A DNA stretch of 64,000 bases, from the NCBI GenBank assembly GCA_934277695.1, contig CAKQVG010000001.1:1-64000 (forward strand), in the 5' to 3' direction. The number at the start of each line of letters is the position of its first letter. Positions within the stretch are counted from its first letter, which is position 1. A model generated the notes under the pieces. It ran no database searches and was not told the origin of the DNA. It was given only the letters and a program-made list of their open reading frames with translations. A program made the position numbers and the translations under genes. The DNA is from CAG-238 sp934277695. GTDB lineage: Bacteria > Bacillota > Clostridia > Peptostreptococcales > Anaerovoracaceae. Below, piece after piece: positions 7,465 to 15,603 of this stretch.

Positions 7465-9399
7465 TTATATCATCTTGAAATGCCTTAAGGCATTCATAAT
7501 AGCTTCTTCTTTATCTTTTGTACATTGCGGCTGTTTGGTATTTTCGGATTTCGGCTTGTTGTAATTCTCTCGCTCAGTAATTCCACACTTAGTTTTTACT
7601 TGTGCTATGTTGAGCGATGAAACTTTTAAACCAAATCTTTCAAATATGTAATCTTTAATTTCTTCATAGGTTGCCTTTGCTTCGGACGCCGTTAAATCCA
7701 TCTCGTCCATGTCAAGTCTCACATTCACATGATACTTCGCTTCGTGGAGTTTGGACAATAAACATACCGTCTCCACATGCCCGGTCCACGGGAACATGTC
7801 GCACGGTGTGGCTTCCTTAAATTCGTAGCCGTGCTCACCGAGCCACTTGATGTCGCGTGCCAAGGTCGCGGGGTCGCAGGAAACATACACGATTCGCTCC
7901 GGAGCAGCCTTTACGACTGCTTCGAGCAGCGGCTGCTCGCAGCCGGCGCGCGGTGGGTCGAGTATTACGACATTCGCATGCGTAATACGCAGTGCTTCGT
8001 CTTTTAACAATTCTTGTTTCGCTGCCTCTTCGCCGCGCTTCTTGACGACCTCGCGCACAGCCTGTTCTTCCTGCGCCTTGGTACGTACCATCTTTGGCAG
8101 TTCTTCTTCCGCCTTGCCGCAGACATATCGTGCATTTACGATGCCGTTAATCGTAGCGTTGCGGTTTGCGTCGAGGACTGCACCTTTGACGGATTCAATG
8201 CCGATGACGCGGCCCGGCGACTTGTCCGCTGCAGCCTGCCCCGAGGCAGCATTCTCTACAGCCTGCCTCGAAGCTGCAGCTGCGTTAAGCTCGGCAGTCC
8301 TTCGGTTCATTTCCGCGGCTGCGAACAGCCCGATGGTTCCGACACCGCAGTACAAGTCCAGAACCGTTTCATCGCCTTTTAACGATGCGTATTCCAGAGC
8401 CTTCTCATACAGGCGCACCATCTGTTCGCGGTTCACCTGATAGAATGACAGCGGCGAAATCTCGAAGGAAAGCCCGCCGACTTCTTCCGTGATGGTCGGC
8501 TTTCCCGCAATCGTTATGCACTCCTCGCCCAAAATCTGCCCCTCAAGATTCTTCGACTTATTTATATTTACAATAACGCTTTCCAAATTAAATTCCACGC
8601 CTGCAAGCGGTCCGTCCTCATAAACAGGCACATTGTAAATTGCCTCGTCGAGCATCTCGATCAGCTTCGGTGCGTTCGGAATGGCTTTGCCGTTGATGAC
8701 GAGGATTACCATAACTTCGCCGGTTCCCGCAGCGGTGCGGACAATCATGTGACGCATGAGGCCTTTTTCCCAGCGTGGATCGTATGACGTGATATGGTCT
8801 TCTTCCATAAATTTACGAAGCGCGGCCGCAGCTGCCATGGCAGGCTCTGACTGAAGCAGACAGTCCGTGCAATCCACAACATCGTGACTCTTCGGACGGT
8901 AAAAGCCCACCCTCGGCTCGTGCACCGGTTTTACGATTCCGCCTTTCTGCGTAATCAGGCCGCCCGTGCTGACCGGCATGCTCGCCTTATTCCGATAACG
9001 GAACGGAACTTCCGTCGCATCTTCGCCGCCCATGCCGATAATCGGCATAATGACAGGATCGTTCAAGCCGCCCAGACGCACCAGCTTCTCACGCACCTGC
9101 TTTTCTTTCAGCGCAAGCTGCGCCTCATAGCTGAGCTGAGAATAAACGCATCCGCCGCACAATCCGCTGTGCGGGCAAAAGCTCTCCTGTCTGTCCTGCG
9201 AAAGCGCAAGCATCTCCGAAACACGCCCGAATGCGTAGTTTTTCTTTACTTTCGTAAGTTCAACCTTTACGCGGTCACCCACAACCGTGTCCTGCACGAA
9301 AACCGCAAAACCACGCTCGTCGTCATAGATTTTGCCGATTCCGCGTCCCTCCGCGCTCATATCTTCAATTGTCAGTTCTACAATCTGTCCTTTTTCCAT
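7465..9399 (-). CDS. rlmD: 23S rRNA (uracil-C5)-methyltransferase RlmD/RumA with a foreign C-terminal tail
   Basis: This SAM-dependent enzyme makes 5-methyluridine in 23S rRNA. Visible parts: an N-terminal TRAM domain (1-60); iron-sulfur cysteines in CPHSGLCGGC; the SAM motif LDLYCGVGTIGLF; ILDPPRAGC and YVSCDPATLARD with the nucleophile region; the closing HVETVCLLSKL. Normal family members end within a few residues of HVETV. Here 93 more residues follow (about 552-644), reading MDLTASEAKATYEEIKDYIF and later ENYNKPKSENT, AT-rich and unlike the rest. I recall this tail from genes disrupted by Clostridia conjugative elements. Two Ala/Glu-rich insertions break the catalytic domain (after GLFAAAEM and after GKAEEELPKM). 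It is probably cotranscribed with thiN, 18 bases upstream. Confidence 0.92.
   Translation of the reverse strand: MEKGQIVELTIEDMSAEGRGIGKIYDDERGFAVFVQDTVVGDRVKVELTKVKKNYAFGRVSEMLALSQDRQESFCPHSGLCGGCVYSQLSYEAQLALKEKQVREKLVRLGGLNDPVIMPIIGMGGEDATEVPFRYRNKASMPVSTGGLITQKGGIVKPVHEPRVGFYRPKSHDVVDCTDCLLQSEPAMAAAAALRKFMEEDHITSYDPRWEKGLMRHMIVRTAAGTGEVMVILVINGKAIPNAPKLIEMLDEAIYNVPVYEDGPLAGVEFNLESVIVNINKSKNLEGQILGEECITIAGKPTITEEVGGLSFEISPLSFYQVNREQMVRLYEKALEYASLKGDETVLDLYCGVGTIGLFAAAEMNRRTAELNAAAASRQAVENAASGQAAADKSPGRVIGIESVKGAVLDANRNATINGIVNARYVCGKAEEELPKMVRTKAQEEQAVREVVKKRGEEAAKQELLKDEALRITHANVVILDPPRAGCEQPLLEAVVKAAPERIVYVSCDPATLARDIKWLGEHGYEFKEATPCDMFPWTGHVETVCLLSKLHEAKYHVNVRLDMDEMDLTASEAKATYEEIKDYIFERFGLKVSSLNIAQVKTKCGITERENYNKPKSENTKQPQCTKDKEEAIMNALRHFKMI
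7747..7779 (-). other. Probable attachment-site junction inside rlmD
   Basis: These bases encode HVETVCLLSKL, the conserved end of RlmD. To the right the DNA is GC-rich and house-keeping; to the left it is AT-rich and encodes only tail and element genes. The 3' part of rumA/rlmD genes is a known integration target for Gram-positive ICEs, so the crossover core is expected here. Confidence 0.6.
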
Positions 9400-9417
9400 C
9401 GTTTCTGTCTTTCCTTC

Positions 9418-10047
9418 CTAAAAAACCTTTATCAAAAGCAGCCTTCCGTCTGCGACACTCACCGCCGCACGCTCTCCTGCCAAAACTTCATTGCTGACGC
9501 CGTATTGATAGTCGCAGGAAATGACTGCGTCCTTAAGCGGATATTTTGCGCCTTCAATCGTCACGCCTTCCGCCTTCCCGCTGATATTCAAAACCGAAAA
9601 ATACGAAAAGCTTCCATTTATATATACCGGTGTCTGCCCCACCAGGCTCATTTCCGAATAGTCATCGACAATCATGCCGTGCCTGCCCGCTTCATCAAGC
9701 ATGAGCAGAATCGAAACATTTCCGAGCGTATGGTCAAGTCTCTGCCCGATAGCTCCCAATAAAAGAAATTCCGAAAAGCCTCGCCGCATTCCCTCCTTAA
9801 CCGCAAAAACCGTATCGGTATCGTCTTTTTCGCACGGCAGCACAATCGTCTCAATGCCTTGCTTGAGTGCCTCTTCCTTCGAGTAGGAATCAAAATCCCC
9901 AATGATTAGGTCCGGCTTAATGCCAAGTGCCTCATTGTGCTTAAGTCCCGCATCGCAAAATATATAGAAATCATCCTTCCGCAAGTAATTTTTTGCCCTT
10001 GCGTAGTCTTTGATGTCGGCCGCTCCGATAATCACACATTTTCCCAT
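9418..10047 (-). CDS. thiN: Thiamine pyrophosphokinase
   Basis: This enzyme transfers pyrophosphate from ATP to thiamine to give thiamine diphosphate in the cytoplasm. The 209 residues from ATG 10047 show DAGLKHNEALGIKPDLIIGDFDSY, in which DAG and GDFDS are the substrate-binding motifs, then EKDDTDT and GAIGQRLDHTLGN, the ATP/Mg site, and an all-beta C-terminal domain. The start is set by AGAGGTGA seven bases upstream; ten further codons are open but have no site. It precedes rlmD by 18 bases and diverges from the ATPase gene at 10206. Confidence 0.92.
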   Translation of the reverse strand: MGKCVIIGAADIKDYARAKNYLRKDDFYIFCDAGLKHNEALGIKPDLIIGDFDSYSKEEALKQGIETIVLPCEKDDTDTVFAVKEGMRRGFSEFLLLGAIGQRLDHTLGNVSILLMLDEAGRHGMIVDDYSEMSLVGQTPVYINGSFSYFSVLNISGKAEGVTIEGAKYPLKDAVISCDYQYGVSNEVLAGERAAVSVADGRLLLIKVF

Positions 10048-10142
10048 TTTGTCACCTCTCTGCAAAAATTGTAACATAAAGCGGATGAAAAACCAAGCCT
10101 GTGTTCTGTTTTAAGCGTTTTTGATTTTTTCTCATTTTTTGC

Positions 10143-10183
10143 TTGACAAATACAGGGTATAATAGGGTATAATAAGGTATACA
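10143..10183 (+). promoter_or_regulatory. Promoter with three tandem -10-like decamers
   Basis: TTGACA at 10143-10148 is followed by GGGTATAATA, GGGTATAATA and AGGTATACAA in tandem. The spacings to the -10-like hexamers are 9, 19 and 29 bases, so none is the ideal 17. AGGAGG follows before the GTG/ATG start. Confidence 0.65.
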
Positions 10184-10205
10184 AACTTGAAGGAGGTGTG
10201 TCATC

Positions 10206-12128
10206 GTGATGGATCGATTTTCAAATTATGCGGATTATAAAGATTTGCTTCTTCGTATTTCAGAAATTGAAGAAGCGCTTGCTCTGCTTCCGGCGGGCTC
10301 GATCGGAAAGAAAACCGTCAACGGAAAAATATACTATTATCATCGTTTTTATGAAAACGGGAAGCGAAAAGAAAAATATATTCCACAAGACAGGCTTGCC
10401 GATATGAAGATCGCTGTCGAAAAACGCAAGGCTTTAGAAGAAGAACTGAAAGAATTAAATGCCCGAAAAGCGCGTTTTTCTGCAGACACTCCTTCCTCTT
10501 CAGTTCCCGCACAGGCGGAAGCATGGTCGTATAACGGTATTCCGCTGACTTTTGAGTCAACGCGTGTGTCCGAAGAGGTCTTTCGCTATCATTCCAATGT
10601 CATAAAAGGAGATGCCCTGCGATTTTTCGCAAATCAGTCTTCCGGTTTCGGCCGGCGGGAATGCTTCCATCTTCTGCAGGAGTATATTGCCGGAGCTTTT
10701 CCGGATAAGGTTCTGATTCTTTACGGACTGCGCCGCACAGGGAAAACAACGATGATGCGTCAGGCGATTTCGGAAATGCCGGATGCGTGCCTCGCGAAGA
10801 CGGCATTTATTCAGGTCGTGCCCGGCGTCACACTGGCAGATATCAATACCGATTTAAAAATTCTTGCATCGCAGGGGTTTCAATATATTTTCATAGATGA
10901 GGCAACTTTGCTTGCGGATTTCATTGAAGGAGCTGCACTTTTTTCGGATATCTTTGCATCCTGCGGCATGAGAATCATCCTATCGGGGACGGATTCGCTC
11001 GGCTTCCTTTTCTCGGAGGATTCTCAGCTGTATGACCGGTGCGTTATGCTGCATACTACATTTATCCCTTATCGCGAATTCGAGCGGCTGCTTGGAATTC
11101 ACGGGATTGATGAATATATTCGCTATGGCGGGACGCTGAGTCTGGGCGGCAGCCACTATAACGAGCATTCAACCTTTTCCACAGCGAAAAGCACCGATGA
11201 ATATGTGGACAGTGCAATCGCCAAGAACATACAGCATTCGCTGAAATGCTATCAGGACGGCGATCATTTTCGAAATCTGCGCGTCCTTTATGAACAGGGA
11301 GAACTCACCGATGCCGTCAATCGCGTCGTCGAAGACATCAATCACCGTTTCGCGCTGGATGTGCTTACGCGTGATTTTCGTTCGGGAATTCTTTCACTTT
11401 CTGCACGGAATCTGCGCCGCGACCGTATACATGCAAACGATGTACTCGACCGCATTGACCTTGCGGCTGTTACCGGACGTCTGCGCCGGAAACTCGAAAT
11501 TTTAAACGCTTCGGAGCGAAAAATTATGCTTACCGATGAGCACTGCGCCGAAATCAAGGAATATCTTGATTTGCTGGATTTGACATTTGACTTCGACATC
11601 GTATCGCTCCCGAATCTATCGCAGAAGGAAACGAAAACCGTTGTCTCACAGCCCGGCCTTCGTTACTCGCAGGTTGAAGCGGTTATTTCCTCTCTTCTCG
11701 AGGATGAAGAGTTTTCCGACCTCTCGCTTGCAGAGCGAAACTATGTACTTGCGCGGATTGAAAGTGAGGTATGCGGCAGACTTATGGAAGATTTGATTAT
11801 GCTCGAAACGAAGATGGCATATCCGCATAAGAGAGTCTTTAAACTGCAGTTTGCGGTCGGTGAATTCGACATGGTTGCCTTCGACCCGAAGACGGCTTCG
11901 TGCGAAATTTACGAAATCAAACACAGCAGCGAGCGGACGCCTGAGCAGTACCGACACCTGATTGACGAAGACAAGTGTGAGCGGACGGAATTCCGCTACG
12001 GTTCCATCACCGGTAAATATGTAATCTACCGCGGCGAGTCGCATCATGACGCAGGCAGCGGCATTCATTACCTAAATGTTGAGGAATATCTGAAAGGACT
12101 TCACGGGCCGGCAGACGGCAGGTGCTAA
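10206..12128 (+). CDS. AAA ATPase with C-terminal nuclease-like domain (DUF4143-type group)
   Basis: The only substantial plus-strand gene. Residues 1-105 hold a small domain with GSIGKKTVNGKIYYYHRF, like the DUF6788 nucleic-acid-associated module, then a coiled coil. The ATPase core follows: Walker A LYGLRRTGKTTMM near residue 180 and Walker B YIFIDEATLL near 235, as in the AAA_14 group. The last 100 residues have FAVGEFDMVAFD and CEIYEIKH, a plausible PD-(D/E)xK pattern (Asp, Glu-x-Lys). Such ATPases are common in anaerobes and their targets are unknown; DNA handling or defence is possible. GTG 10206 and ATG 10209 are adjacent and either could start. It has its own promoter and ends in a strong terminator against msrAB. 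Confidence 0.75.
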   Translation: MMDRFSNYADYKDLLLRISEIEEALALLPAGSIGKKTVNGKIYYYHRFYENGKRKEKYIPQDRLADMKIAVEKRKALEEELKELNARKARFSADTPSSSVPAQAEAWSYNGIPLTFESTRVSEEVFRYHSNVIKGDALRFFANQSSGFGRRECFHLLQEYIAGAFPDKVLILYGLRRTGKTTMMRQAISEMPDACLAKTAFIQVVPGVTLADINTDLKILASQGFQYIFIDEATLLADFIEGAALFSDIFASCGMRIILSGTDSLGFLFSEDSQLYDRCVMLHTTFIPYREFERLLGIHGIDEYIRYGGTLSLGGSHYNEHSTFSTAKSTDEYVDSAIAKNIQHSLKCYQDGDHFRNLRVLYEQGELTDAVNRVVEDINHRFALDVLTRDFRSGILSLSARNLRRDRIHANDVLDRIDLAAVTGRLRRKLEILNASERKIMLTDEHCAEIKEYLDLLDLTFDFDIVSLPNLSQKETKTVVSQPGLRYSQVEAVISSLLEDEEFSDLSLAERNYVLARIESEVCGRLMEDLIMLETKMAYPHKRVFKLQFAVGEFDMVAFDPKTASCEIYEIKHSSERTPEQYRHLIDEDKCERTEFRYGSITGKYVIYRGESHHDAGSGIHYLNVEEYLKGLHGPADGRC

Positions 12129-12175
12129 AGCGTGTTTGGAGCGGGAGAATTATCTCTCCGCTCCACGCTCTTTTT
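12129..12175 (+). terminator. Terminator of the ATPase gene, overlapping the 3' end of msrAB
   Basis: AGCGTG...TGGAGCGG-GAGA pairs with TCTC-TCCGCTCCA-CGCT and a T5 run follows on the plus strand. The two genes converge and the stem covers the msrAB stop. Confidence 0.85.
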
Positions 12176-13310
12176 CAAACAAATATTTGAGGTAGCCGTA
12201 ACCCTCCGCTTCCATCTTTTCGTATGGTACAAAGCGCAGCGCGGCGCTGTTGATACAATACCGCACACCGTTAGGAGATTCAGAATCTCCGCTAAACACA
12301 TGCCCCAGATGAGAATTCCCCGCCCTGCTTCTCACTTCGGTTCTGCGCATGCCATGGCTGTTATCTTCCAGTTTTGTTATCGCCGGTTCCTCGATTGGTT
12401 TGGAGAAGGCCGGCCAGCCACAGCTGCTCTCGAATTTGTCGGCAGAGGAAAACAACGGTTCGCCCGTCACAACATCCACATAGATGCCTTTTTCGAACTT
12501 ATTCCAAAATTCGCCCGTAAAAGCTCTCTCTGTGCCGCTTTCCTGCGTAATGTGATATTGCTCTTTGGTCAGCTTTTGCCGAATCACCTCCGCAGCCGGC
12601 CGTTTGTAATCGCCCGGATCGACGCGAAGCTCCGAAAAAAGCTTCATTTCTTCCTTCGGAATATGGCAGTAGCCGTTCGGATTCTTTTTTAAGTAATCCT
12701 GATGATATGTTTCCGCCGGATAGTAGTTTCTTAGAGGCGCAATCTCTACAAAAAATTTCTCGCTGCGTTGGCGCTCGATTTCCGCGACGCGTTCTACCGT
12801 TTCTTTTACCTTATCATTGGTGTAATAGATGCCGGTCTGATACTGGCTTCCGCGATCATTACCCTGACGGTCCTTCACCGTAGGATCAATGACATAGAAG
12901 TACGCGAGAAGCAAGGCGTCAAGGCTTACTTTTTGCGGATCATACGCAACCCGCACCGTTTCACGAAATCCGGTGTTTCCTGTGCAGACACTGCGATAAT
13001 TCGCGTCTGCTTCGCAGGTGCCGTTCGCGTAGCCGCTTTCCGCGTCGATGACGCCCGGAATGGACTGCATCAGTGCTTCCAGTCCCCAAAAGCATCCGCC
13101 CGCCAAATATACAACGTCTTTTGATGTGTCCTGATACATTTCTTCTCCCTCCTGCGTGACAGTGTCCTGCCCTGTCTTTTCTATTTCTCTGCTGTTGCTG
13201 ACTTTTTTGCTCGCTTTATCCGCGGATAAAAGATTCCACGCGAAGCAGCTTGTCAGCAGCGCGCAAAGGATAAGCGTAATTATAAGAAAAAGTAAAGCTC
13301 TCTTTGACAT
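12150..13310 (-). CDS. msrAB: Lipoprotein methionine sulfoxide reductase MsrA-MsrB fusion
   Basis: This enzyme reduces both S- and R-methionine sulfoxide in oxidised proteins. From ATG 13310 (after GGGGGAG) the 386 residues begin with a signal peptide and lipobox LTSC (Cys22), so the protein should be anchored outside the membrane. The MsrA domain has GGCFWG with catalytic Cys73; the MsrB domain (about 240-380) has ESSCGWPAF, MRRTEVRSRAGNSHLGHVF and RYCINSAALRF with its catalytic Cys. Exported MsrAB proteins normally receive electrons from a CcdA/thioredoxin-like relay; none is encoded here. A promoter with extended -10 TGATATAAT lies at 13366-13374. Confidence 0.93.
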   Translation of the reverse strand: MSKRALLFLIITLILCALLTSCFAWNLLSADKASKKVSNSREIEKTGQDTVTQEGEEMYQDTSKDVVYLAGGCFWGLEALMQSIPGVIDAESGYANGTCEADANYRSVCTGNTGFRETVRVAYDPQKVSLDALLLAYFYVIDPTVKDRQGNDRGSQYQTGIYYTNDKVKETVERVAEIERQRSEKFFVEIAPLRNYYPAETYHQDYLKKNPNGYCHIPKEEMKLFSELRVDPGDYKRPAAEVIRQKLTKEQYHITQESGTERAFTGEFWNKFEKGIYVDVVTGEPLFSSADKFESSCGWPAFSKPIEEPAITKLEDNSHGMRRTEVRSRAGNSHLGHVFSGDSESPNGVRYCINSAALRFVPYEKMEAEGYGYLKYLFEKERGAER

Positions 13311-13365
13311 GGTGTCTCCCCCTTTCTGCGGCAATCTGCCCTTTAGTTAGAAAATGCTTTTACAT

Positions 13366-13374
13366 ATTATATCA
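13366..13374 (-). promoter_or_regulatory. Extended -10 element of msrAB
   Basis: TGATATAAT on the minus strand lies 56 bases before the msrAB start; no good -35 hexamer is seen, which is usual for extended -10 promoters. Confidence 0.55.
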
Positions 13375-13401
13375 GGAAGACTATAAAATTGATGTTAAGA
13401 A

Positions 13402-13445
13402 AAAATTGTCCGTTTCCATCGGTTTCCCTTGGAACGGACAATTTT
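13402..13445 (-). terminator. Terminator of the V-ATPase operon
   Basis: AAAATTGTCCGTT arms pair almost perfectly and a T-run follows on the minus strand, six bases past the ntpD stop. Confidence 0.9.
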
Positions 13446-13450
13446 GAATC

Positions 13451-14179
13451 TTACATAATATTAATCGGTTTTCTTGAATGCTTGATTGCGTGTTTTACCG
13501 CCGCATTATAAGCCTCTTCATCCGCATCGTGCTTTTCCTTAATTGCTTCTTTGAGCACCATATCCTTGACCTTCATCAGTCTCGTCTGGTTGCCTCGCTC
13601 GTTTTCGTCAAGCCGCATGCGAATATACTTAATCGTCATTTCGAGCTGCGGTATCTTTACATATTCAAGCGCGTTAACCCTGCGCCGCGTCCGCTCAAGC
13701 TCGGCAGCCAGCATTTGCGCTTCTTTTTCCTTTGCGGCAAGTTCCAGCATCAGCGGAAATACATCCGCCAGACTTGCAATTGCAGAGTCCAGTTCGCCGG
13801 AAGTATTGGCATAACCGTAAGGGTAGATGTTCGAAGCATCCTCCGCTGTTGTGGTGAAATCAAACACCGGAACATCCACGCTCATGACATTCCTGCCTGA
13901 GACATCTAAGTTCACGCCCTGCTTCGGAAACATCAGTGCCTCCTCCATGGCAGCGCGGCTCATAACCGCCTGTGCTACACCGAAGGCCGTGTAAACATCC
14001 GCAAGGCGAGCCTCCACCTTGTCTCGGAGTTCCTTATTTTCACGGGCAAGTTCAAGGAAACCTTTCATCAGTTCATCCCGCTTGTCTTTTAAAAGCTTGT
14101 GACCCCGCACGGAAGTCGCATGACGCTTTTTGAGCGTTGTGAGCATCATACGGGTGGGATTTACATTGAGTCTTTCCAC
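13451..14179 (-). CDS. ntpD: V-type ATPase subunit D (central shaft)
   Basis: Last gene of the V-ATPase operon. Subunit D forms the long antiparallel coiled coil of the rotor shaft that turns inside the A3B3 ring. The 242 residues show the family start RLNVNPTRMMLTTLKKR, the conserved RGHKLLKDKRDELM turn and the C-terminal helix with RRRVNALEYVKIP. Length is a little above the usual 205-220. It begins 56 bases after ntpB and ends just before a strong terminator. Confidence 0.95.
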   Translation of the reverse strand: MERLNVNPTRMMLTTLKKRHATSVRGHKLLKDKRDELMKGFLELARENKELRDKVEARLADVYTAFGVAQAVMSRAAMEEALMFPKQGVNLDVSGRNVMSVDVPVFDFTTTAEDASNIYPYGYANTSGELDSAIASLADVFPLMLELAAKEKEAQMLAAELERTRRRVNALEYVKIPQLEMTIKYIRMRLDENERGNQTRLMKVKDMVLKEAIKEKHDADEEAYNAAVKHAIKHSRKPINIM

Positions 14180-14235
14180 TTTTCCTGCCTCCTTCCTTTT
14201 TTAATCAAATCACGAATTGTTCAGTGCATCGGCGT

Positions 14236-15603
14236 TTACAAATACTTTTCGATATATTCGTCCTTGATACGCTTCAGTTCGCTCTTTGGAAGAAGTCGGA
14301 GCAGTTCCCAGCCCAGATTCAGCGTTTCCTCAATCGTACGATCAGTGTCGTAGCCCTGTGAAACATAGCGTCTCTCGAATTCCTGCGAGAACTTCGCATA
14401 CATTAGGTCGACCTCGGAAAGTGCCGCTTCACCTAAGATTGCAACGAGTTCCAGGTTTTCTTTGCCCTTCGCATAAGCAGCAAATAGCTGGTTCATCGTG
14501 TCCGCGTGATCCTCACGGGTTTTGCCTTTGCCGATACCTTTGTCCTTCAGACGCGAAAGCGATGGAAGAACATCGATTGGCGGTTTAATGCCCTTGCGGA
14601 ACAGCTCATTGGAAAGAATAATCTGTCCTTCCGTAATGTATCCGGTAAGGTCAGGAATCGGGTGCGTCTTGTCGTTTTCCGGCATCGTCAGAATCGGAAT
14701 CATCGTAATCGAGCCCGCGCAGCCTTTCTTTCTGCCCGCACGTTCATACATCGTCGCAAGGTCGGTATATAAATAGCCCGGGTAGCCTCTGCGGCCCGGT
14801 ACCTCTTTACGAGCAGCCGAAACCTCACGTAGAGCCTCCGCGTAGTTTGTAATATCCGTCAAAATAACCAGCACATGCATTCCCATGTCGAATGCAAGAT
14901 ATTCCGCAGCCGTCAGTGCCATACGCGGTGTAGCGATACGCTCAACCGCAGGGTCGTTGGCAAGGTTCATAAACATAACCGTTCTGTCAATCGCGCCGGT
15001 TCTTCTGAAGTCGGAAGCGAAGAAATCCGCTTCTTCGTGCGTAATACCGATTGCCGCGAATACAACGGCGAAGTTTCCGGCATCGTCGCCGATTACCTTT
15101 GCCTGACGCGCAATCTGCGCTGCTAAGTTGGAGTGCGGAAGACCTGCACCCGAGAAAATCGGAAGCTTCTGTCCGCGGACCAGCGTGTTCAGTCCGTCAA
15201 TTGCCGAAACGCCTGTCTGAATGAATTCAGCCGGATAGTCACGAGCCGCCGGGTTCATCGGAAGTCCGTTGATGTCGAGCATCTTTTCCGCAATAATGTC
15301 CGGCCCGCCGTCCTTTGGTCTTCCCATACCGTCGAATACACGACCGAGCATATCCGGCGATACCGCAAGCTGCGTACCGTGTCCGAGGAAGCGCACCGTG
15401 CTCTGCTTCAGGTTGATGCCCTGAGACGCCTCGAAAAGCTGAACCAGCGCGTTATGTCCGTTGACTTCGAGGACTTTGCAAAGTCTTTTCTCCCCGCTCG
15501 GAAGCAGGATTTCGCCAAGTTCGTCGTAGGTAACATCGTCAACATCCTTGACCAGCATCAGAGGTCCTACAACTTCACTGATTGTCTTATATTCTCTAAT
15601 CAT
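14236..15603 (-). CDS. ntpB: V-type ATPase subunit B (non-catalytic)
   Basis: The 455 residues are full length. Subunit B alternates with A in the hexameric head and shapes the nucleotide sites without hydrolysing ATP. Visible motifs: PDMLGRVFDGMG, SAIDGLNTLVRGQKLPIFSG in place of a P-loop, GYPGYLYTDLATMYERAGR and SLSRLKDKGIG. The ATG at 15603 overlaps the end of ntpA by eight bases, indicating translational coupling. Confidence 0.97.
   Translation of the reverse strand: MIREYKTISEVVGPLMLVKDVDDVTYDELGEILLPSGEKRLCKVLEVNGHNALVQLFEASQGINLKQSTVRFLGHGTQLAVSPDMLGRVFDGMGRPKDGGPDIIAEKMLDINGLPMNPAARDYPAEFIQTGVSAIDGLNTLVRGQKLPIFSGAGLPHSNLAAQIARQAKVIGDDAGNFAVVFAAIGITHEEADFFASDFRRTGAIDRTVMFMNLANDPAVERIATPRMALTAAEYLAFDMGMHVLVILTDITNYAEALREVSAARKEVPGRRGYPGYLYTDLATMYERAGRKKGCAGSITMIPILTMPENDKTHPIPDLTGYITEGQIILSNELFRKGIKPPIDVLPSLSRLKDKGIGKGKTREDHADTMNQLFAAYAKGKENLELVAILGEAALSEVDLMYAKFSQEFERRYVSQGYDTDRTIEETLNLGWELLRLLPKSELKRIKDEYIEKYL

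Noticed and set aside
8884..9762. Plus-strand open frame of 292 codons opposite rlmD and thiN
   Set aside because: It spans two real genes on the other strand and shows no protein-like composition; a shadow of high-GC codons.
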